Shown one piece after another: positions 42,571-47,314 of a DNA stretch of 47,314 bases. Within the stretch, counting starts at the first letter, position 1. Each line of letters starts with the position of its first letter. The notes under the pieces are model-generated. The model saw only the letters and a program-made list of their open reading frames with translations, was not told where the DNA came from and made no database searches. The position numbers and the translations under genes are program-made. This DNA comes from Bacteroidaceae bacterium. Lineage in GTDB: Bacteria > Bacteroidota > Bacteroidia > Bacteroidales > Bacteroidaceae. The DNA lies in NCBI GenBank assembly GCA_017552435.1, contig JAFZPZ010000073.1:1-47314 (forward strand), given 5' to 3'.

Positions 42571-43827
42571 AAAGAAACTGATCTTATTATCATCGGCGCG
42601 GGGCCTGGAGGTTACCGCGCCGCTGAATATGCTGCCAAGCAAGGCCTGAAGGTCGTCATCTTCGAGGGCGCTGAGGTGGGCGGTACATGCCTGAATGTGG
42701 GTTGTATCCCCACGAAGACTTACGTCCACTCGGCTTCTTTTGCTGATGCTCGTGAGCGTATGGCGCAGGTGGTGCCCCAACTCCGTCAAGGCGTCGAGGG
42801 CATCCTCTCGAATCCCAACATCACCCTGGTTCGCGAGAAGGGAATGTTCACCGATGACCACACCGTGAGCGGCTACACCGCCCCGTACATCATCGTGGCT
42901 ACAGGTTCCAGCAGCAAGCTCATTCCCGTTCCCGGCATCGATAGTCCCAAGGTTGTCGATTCCACGGGCCTGCTGAACCTCGACACACTGCCTGGGCGCC
43001 TCTGCATCATCGGTGCAGGCGTCATCGGCATGGAGTTCGCCAGCGTGTTCCGTCGCTTCGGCGCTGAGGTGACGGTGATTGAGTTCCTGAAGGAGTGTCT
43101 CCCAGCCCTCGACAGCGACATCGCCAAGCGTCTCCGCAAGCAGATGGAGAAGGAAGGCATCGCGTTCAACTTGCAGTGCGGCGTCAAGCAGATTGCCGAC
43201 GGTGAGGTGTTCTTCGAGAACAAGAAGGGTCAGACGGAAAGCGTGGAGGCCGATGTCATTCTGGTGGCAACGGGTCGCAAGCCGAACGTTTCGGCAGACT
43301 TCTCCAATGCTGGCTTTGACTACGACGAGCGCAAGGGCATCGCTGTCGATGAGAATTTCCAGACGACTGTTCCTGGCATCTATGCCATCGGCGACGTGAA
43401 CGGCAAGCAGATGCTGGCTCATGCTGCGGAGATGCAGGGCATCCACGTGGTGAACCGCATCCTCGGCAAGCAGGACAACATCCGCTTCGAGGTGATGCCC
43501 GCCGCCATCTTCACCAGCCCCGAGGCCGCCTGCGTCGGTCCCAGCGAGGACCAGCTGAAGGAAGCCGGCACGCCCTTCGAGTGTCACAAGTCCTTCTACC
43601 GCGCCAACGGCAAGGCTTTGGCAATGGGTGAGACGGAGGGAATGGTCAAGCTCTGCACCGAGCCCGGCGAGGGCCGCATCCTCAGCGCCCACATCTTCGG
43701 TGCCCACGCTGCCGACCTCGTACAGGAAGTCACGGCCTACATCACCCTCGGTGCCACGCTCCAGCAGCTCCGCGAGACGGTACACATCCATCCCACCCTC
43801 TCCGAGGTCCTTATTGGCGTCAACTGA
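42568..43827 (+). CDS. lpdA: Dihydrolipoyl dehydrogenase (L protein)
   Basis: 419 aa from ATG 42568 (MKETDLIIIGAG). FAD-binding GAGPGG, redox cysteines C41 and C46 in GGTCLNVGCIPTK, NAD-binding 'IIGAGVIGMEFASVF', and the C-terminal HIHPTLSE. It reoxidises the H-protein lipoyl arm to make NADH. It is somewhat shorter than typical forms of about 450-470 aa but no motif is missing. Last gene of the gcv operon. Confidence 0.93.
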   Translation: MKETDLIIIGAGPGGYRAAEYAAKQGLKVVIFEGAEVGGTCLNVGCIPTKTYVHSASFADARERMAQVVPQLRQGVEGILSNPNITLVREKGMFTDDHTVSGYTAPYIIVATGSSSKLIPVPGIDSPKVVDSTGLLNLDTLPGRLCIIGAGVIGMEFASVFRRFGAEVTVIEFLKECLPALDSDIAKRLRKQMEKEGIAFNLQCGVKQIADGEVFFENKKGQTESVEADVILVATGRKPNVSADFSNAGFDYDERKGIAVDENFQTTVPGIYAIGDVNGKQMLAHAAEMQGIHVVNRILGKQDNIRFEVMPAAIFTSPEAACVGPSEDQLKEAGTPFECHKSFYRANGKALAMGETEGMVKLCTEPGEGRILSAHIFGAHAADLVQEVTAYITLGATLQQLRETVHIHPTLSEVLIGVN

Positions 43828-43846
43828 GAAGGCTGATAAACAACTA

Positions 43847-46207
43847 ATGAAATCCCAGAACCTTCTCTTCTTACTCTGCTTGCTATTTGCAGCACTCAGT
43901 TTATCGGCAGAAACAGCATCTTGTACGCTCACCTATACCCAACCTTCTAAGAAATGGATGGGTTCACTGCCATTAGGCAACGGGCGTTTGGGAGCGATGG
44001 TTTATGGCGGCATCGGTCAGGAAACCGTTGCGCTGAACGAAGTAACGCTTTGGAGCGGACAGCCTGATCCGGATTGCAACAATCTCTGCGGTCCGGAGAA
44101 ACTGCACGAGATGCGTGAGGCCTTTCTGGCAGGTGATTTGGAGAAAGGCAACCAATTGGGCTGGCAGAGCCTCTGCGGTCATGGGAAATCGTTCGGCACT
44201 CATCTGCCTTTCGGCGACCTGCTTATTACAGGGACAGAAGGAACGGAGTCCGACGCGAAGGCGACGAACTACACCCGCTCGCTCTCGTTGGATGAAGCCG
44301 TGGCCCGTGTAGCCTATACATTTAATAATATACAGTACACCCGCGAATACTTCGCATCAAATCCGTCGCAAGCGTTCGTCGTTCGCTATTCTGCCTCGAA
44401 GAAGAAGGCCATCACAGCCAAAATCTCACTGCGCATGCTGCGCCATTCCTCCGTCAGCACACAGATGGTGGGAAGTCGCTGCGGTAATCTGATGGTTGAG
44501 GGTGATGCCCGTTTCGATAAGAATGGCGAGGGTGGCGTAAACTTCCGTGGAGTGGTACGCGTTACCTGCGAAGGCGGTACTGTCGTGGCGACAGACGATG
44601 CCATCACTGTCACAGATGCCAACGCCATGACCATCGTTTGCGACATTCGTACCGATTTCCAGAATCCCGACTACCGTGCTCTCTGTGACAAGACGGTGGA
44701 GCAGGCTGCTGCCAAGACCTACAGACAGTTGCGGGCCGAGCACGTGGCCGACTACCAGCCGTTGTTCCGCCGCATGCGTATCAGCTTGGGCGCAGACAAT
44801 CCTGCACCGACCGAAGCCTTAATCGCAGAGGCTCTCCGGGGCAAGGCAAGTCCAGCATTCGACGCCCTCTTCTTCCAGTATGGCCGATACATGCAGATAG
44901 CGTCGAGCCGCGAGGACTCTCCGCTGCCTTCTAATCTGCAAGGCGTCTGGAACGACAACCTGGCCTGCAATATGCCCTGGACGTGCGACTACCATTTCGA
45001 CATCAATATCCAGCAGAACTATTGGAGCACCAACGTAGCCAATCTGGCGGAGTGCAACACGCCGCTCTTCGGCTACATGGCCCTGTTGGTGAAGTATGGC
45101 AGCGAGACCGCACGGAAGATGTATGGCTGTAGAGGCTGGGTGACCCACACCATCAACAACGTATGGGGCGATACGGCACCGGGCAACTCCGTGGGATGGG
45201 CCATGAATGTTTCCGCCGGCGCCTGGATGATGTCGCACCTCTGGACACACTATGAGTACACGCTCGACAGGGACTACCTGCTTCGCACGGCCTATCCGCT
45301 GCTGAAGGAGACGGCCCTATTCTTCATGGACTACATGGTCGAGGACCCGCAGACGGGATGGTTGCTCAGCGGGCCCAGCATATCACCCGAGAACAGTTTC
45401 CGCACGGCCGACGGCCACGACTATTCGCTGTCGATGATGCCGACCATCGACCGCGCTGTCATCTACGACATCTACAATGCCTGCATCCAGTCGTGCCGCA
45501 TCCTTGGCATCGATGCCGACTTCTGTGCCCAGCTGGAGCGCGACATCAAGCGGTTGCCGCCGCTGATGCTCAATGCCGACGGCGAGTTGCGCGAGTGGCT
45601 TGTCGAGGGTGCACGCCGCAGCGTTCCTTCTCACCGCCATGCCTCGCACCTGGTGGCGCTCTACCCATACGGTCAGATATCGCCGCGCCGCACTCCAGAC
45701 CTGGCGAAAGGCTGCGAGAACTTCCTTCGCAACCAGACGTCGAACCCCGAATGGGAGGACACCGAGTGGACACGCGGCAACAACATCAACTTCTATGCCC
45801 GGCTGTTGGATGGCGAAAAGGCATACGAGTCTCTGACCGGACTCTACCGCGTCTTTATGCGCGAGAACCTGATGACGGTCTCGCCGGCTGGCGTGGCCGG
45901 AGCCCAGGAGGATATCTTTTCCTTCGATGCCAACGAGGCAGCTGTGGCGGGTGTCTGTGAGATGCTGCTGCAAAGCTACGACGGCTGTCTCGACTTTCTC
46001 CCTGCCCTGCCCAATGCATGGCGGGACGGCAGTGTGAACGGCATCTGCGCTCGCGGAGGCATTGAGGCCGACTTCGTCTGGAAAGACAAGCGGGTAACAT
46101 CGGCCACGTTGCGTTCCCGCATCTCGCAGACAATAACGGTTCGCATCAACGGCCAGACGCAACAGGTTCATCTGACTGCCGGCCAAACCGCCAGCATTTC
46201 TCTTTGA
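43847..46207 (+). CDS. GH95 alpha-L-fucosidase/alpha-L-galactosidase-like enzyme
   Basis: 786 aa from ATG 43847, where a signal peptide starts (MKSQNLLFLLCLLFAALSLSA); the same frame is open farther upstream inside lpdA but only as a shadow. The N-terminal domain begins 'WMGSLPLGNGRLGAMVYGG', and the (alpha/alpha)6 core holds 'SNLQGVWNDN', 'CDYHFDINIQQNYW' and 'HRHASHLVALYPYGQI'. GH95 enzymes remove alpha-1,2-fucose or L-galactose from host or plant glycans. It starts 19 bp after lpdA yet is unrelated to glycine cleavage. Confidence 0.88.
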   Translation: MKSQNLLFLLCLLFAALSLSAETASCTLTYTQPSKKWMGSLPLGNGRLGAMVYGGIGQETVALNEVTLWSGQPDPDCNNLCGPEKLHEMREAFLAGDLEKGNQLGWQSLCGHGKSFGTHLPFGDLLITGTEGTESDAKATNYTRSLSLDEAVARVAYTFNNIQYTREYFASNPSQAFVVRYSASKKKAITAKISLRMLRHSSVSTQMVGSRCGNLMVEGDARFDKNGEGGVNFRGVVRVTCEGGTVVATDDAITVTDANAMTIVCDIRTDFQNPDYRALCDKTVEQAAAKTYRQLRAEHVADYQPLFRRMRISLGADNPAPTEALIAEALRGKASPAFDALFFQYGRYMQIASSREDSPLPSNLQGVWNDNLACNMPWTCDYHFDINIQQNYWSTNVANLAECNTPLFGYMALLVKYGSETARKMYGCRGWVTHTINNVWGDTAPGNSVGWAMNVSAGAWMMSHLWTHYEYTLDRDYLLRTAYPLLKETALFFMDYMVEDPQTGWLLSGPSISPENSFRTADGHDYSLSMMPTIDRAVIYDIYNACIQSCRILGIDADFCAQLERDIKRLPPLMLNADGELREWLVEGARRSVPSHRHASHLVALYPYGQISPRRTPDLAKGCENFLRNQTSNPEWEDTEWTRGNNINFYARLLDGEKAYESLTGLYRVFMRENLMTVSPAGVAGAQEDIFSFDANEAAVAGVCEMLLQSYDGCLDFLPALPNAWRDGSVNGICARGGIEADFVWKDKRVTSATLRSRISQTITVRINGQTQQVHLTAGQTASISL

Positions 46208-46226
46208 GACAAAGCTGACAGAGAAA

Positions 46227-46251
46227 CGGGCAAAGGCAACGCTTTTGCCCG
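46227..46251 (+). terminator. Hairpin after the GH95 gene
   Basis: CGGGCAAA (46227-46234) pairs with TTTGCCCG (46244-46251), 20 bp after the stop; T-run weak. Confidence 0.5.
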
Positions 46252-46312
46252 ATGTTTCGGAAATCATAGGACAGAACTAATGAAACGTTGAACCGGCACG
46301 GCGCTCTCATAC

Positions 46313-46344
46313 GCTCTCACTCCAACCGAAGTGGGAGCTTTTTT
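46313..46344 (+). terminator. Intrinsic terminator
   Basis: GCTCTCACT (46313-46321) pairs with AGTGGGAGC (46330-46338), one G-T pair, followed by TTTTTT. It is the strongest terminator of the window and should end the GH95 transcript. Confidence 0.85.
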
Positions 46345-46445
46345 GTGCAGAAATTCTTCCTTTCTTTGCCCCCGAAAGTTCCGCAGGGGCGGATGTGGCT
46401 GAAAAGACGCTTTCCTAATGGCCTGAAAACTCCTCATTTCAAAAT

Positions 46446-46738
46446 GAGGCACTTTCCTGACGTTCGGAAAAGTCAAATTTCGCATTTTTCTGTCTAGTAA
46501 TTCATCTGGAAAGTCAAATTTCCCAAAAGTGGCACTTCCAGACGATGCGGAGACTGCCTCATTTCCAAAAGTGGCACTTCCAGACGATGCGGAGACTGCC
46601 TCATTTCCAAAAGTGGCACTTCCAGACGATACGGAGACTGCCTCATTTCCAAAAGTGGCTCTTCCAAACGATGCGGAGACTGCCTCATTTTCAAAAGTGG
46701 CACTTCCAGACGACTTAGCGGCTCGAAAACGACCACTC
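46446..46738. repeat. 42-bp tandem repeat array (array 3)
   Basis: GTGGC(A/T)CTTCCA recurs at 46529, 46571, 46613, 46655 and 46697, exactly 42 bp apart; the first two units are identical. The palindrome is short, AAGTG-G-CACTT. Older, degenerate units reach back to 46446, where AAGTCAAATTT recurs 41 bp apart (46470, 46511) and CCTCATTT-CA-AAATGAGG forms a further palindrome. Because 42 is a multiple of three, both strands look like open frames here, but that is a side effect of the repeat. Confidence 0.9.
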
Positions 46739-46826
46739 GCCGCGTGAGTGACAGGTGGCTCCGGCAGTGATTCCGGTGGTGGCCCTGGCTTATTATCGCT
46801 CGAAAAAAAAATAAAAACAGTTTTAT

Positions 46827-46857
46827 TTTGTATTGTGCTCACTTAATCGTAACTTTG
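46827..46857 (+). promoter_or_regulatory. Promoter, family 2, of the last gene
   Basis: TTTG (46827-46830), 19 bp, TAACTTTG (46850-46857) followed by CAGG. It closely matches the C10 peptidase promoter at 29065-29095. The start codon is 32 bp beyond. Confidence 0.75.
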
Positions 46858-46888
46858 CAGGCAAAATAGCATTCATATTACAAATATT

Positions 46889-47314
46889 ATGAAACAGAAA
46901 TTACTTCTTTCGGTTTTAGCACTGTTCCTGGCCGTAACGGTTCGGGCCAGCGTGGTGATTAACAGCACGAATTTCCCCGACGAGAACTTCCGTGCACAGG
47001 TGGCCGAGGCTTTTGACGAAGACGGCGACGGGACCATCAGCGACGAGGAGATGGAGGCCTACGGCGGACATCACAACTTCTGGAATGTCAGCAACCTGAA
47101 AGGCATCGAACTGCTGACATCCATTACCGAACTGTATATCACAAATTATCCGGGCGAGCCCTGCCTGAGGACATTCGACTACGCCCTGCCGAACCTGTCC
47201 ACGCTGGATATCCAGGACCAGGTCGGTGAATTGACAACGGTAGATGCATCGAAGTGTACCAACCTGGAAACTTTCTTGGCAGGCGAGAATCCCGCCAACC
47301 TCTCAACGCTGAAA
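46889..47314 (+). CDS. Secreted leucine-rich-repeat protein with EF-hand-like segment (partial)
   Basis: 142 codons to the window edge; the C-terminus is missing. Signal peptide MKQKLLLSVLALFLAVTVRA, then 'INSTNFPDENFRAQVAEAFD' and a calcium-type loop DEDGDGTISDEE, then leucine-rich strands ('LKGIELLTSITELYI', 'LPNLSTLDIQDQ'). This N-terminal layout is common in gut bacterial surface leucine-rich-repeat proteins. The first 20 coding bases equal those of the gene starting at 2350. Surface binding role inferred. Confidence 0.75.
   Translation, partial: MKQKLLLSVLALFLAVTVRASVVINSTNFPDENFRAQVAEAFDEDGDGTISDEEMEAYGGHHNFWNVSNLKGIELLTSITELYITNYPGEPCLRTFDYALPNLSTLDIQDQVGELTTVDASKCTNLETFLAGENPANLSTLK

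Noticed and set aside
42565-43932. 455-aa minus-strand ORF opposite lpdA
   Set aside because: Antisense shadow of lpdA.
46264-46842. 192-aa minus-strand ORF with 14-residue repeats
   Set aside because: It is open because the 42-bp repeat is a multiple of three; the opposite strand is open as well, and it runs over a promoter and repeats with no signal or family.

Overview
The window is chromosomal DNA from a gut or rumen Bacteroidales bacterium, most likely Prevotellaceae. The signs are promoters of the Bacteroidetes type (-33 TTTG and -7 TAnnTTTG, 19-20 bp apart), few Shine-Dalgarno sites, BspA-like leucine-rich-repeat and dockerin proteins, C10 peptidases, many secreted glycoside hydrolases, split gcvPA/gcvPB, and the C-terminal tail '...L.GRR...GIY...K' on secreted proteins. 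No phage, insertion sequence with transposase, rRNA or CRISPR was found. Two tRNAs are present (Arg-CCT, Leu-CAA).

Layout. 1-445: the start of a minus-strand gene and, upstream of it, a 41-bp tandem palindrome array. 446-5334: BspA-like/dockerin protein, MntA-HepT toxin-antitoxin pair, DUF4251 lipoprotein, TraB/GumN lipoprotein. 5411-8599: beta-helix protein, exported flavodoxin, exported metallophosphatase. 8684-14219: GH110-like and GH27-like alpha-galactosidases, tRNA-Arg, NagX-like acyltransferase. 14278-16709: nucleoside kinase and sirtuin. 16861-21240: three tandem FKBP isomerases and a GH97 enzyme. 21244-29042: double GH43, alpha/beta hydrolase, tRNA-Leu, sulfatase, C10 peptidase. 29065-30588: a long leader with a 42-bp tandem palindrome array in front of a helical protein with a Gly/Asp/Asn tail. 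30625-36558: esterase, porin, Na+/solute symporter, PaaK and a tandem-ACT protein. 36560-37354: CAT-fold acyltransferase and a 45-aa secreted mini-ORF. 37555-43827: a complete glycine cleavage operon (lplA-gcvT-gcvH-gcvPA-gcvPB-lpdA). 43847-46207: GH95. 46208-47314: a third 42-bp array and the start of another leucine-rich-repeat protein.

Job of the region. The GH110, GH27, GH97, GH95, GH43, sulfatase and NagX-like genes suggest foraging on galactosylated, fucosylated and sulfated glycans, plausibly host mucin. The gcv operon handles glycine and one-carbon units and brings its own lipoate ligase and dihydrolipoyl dehydrogenase.

Best candidate for something undescribed. Three arrays of 41- or 42-bp tandem repeats (127-413, 29422-29600, 46446-46738) share an architecture but not a sequence: a near-perfect palindrome with a single central base, repeated about every four helical turns. 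Two of them lie directly upstream of paralogous genes of unknown function (start of the window, and 29647). Other repeat layers are seen: heptanucleotide ladders in many gaps, a palindromic element inserted in frame into a sulfatase gene (in one place supplying its stop codon), and two families of near-identical promoters reused in front of surface, toxin-antitoxin and array-linked genes.
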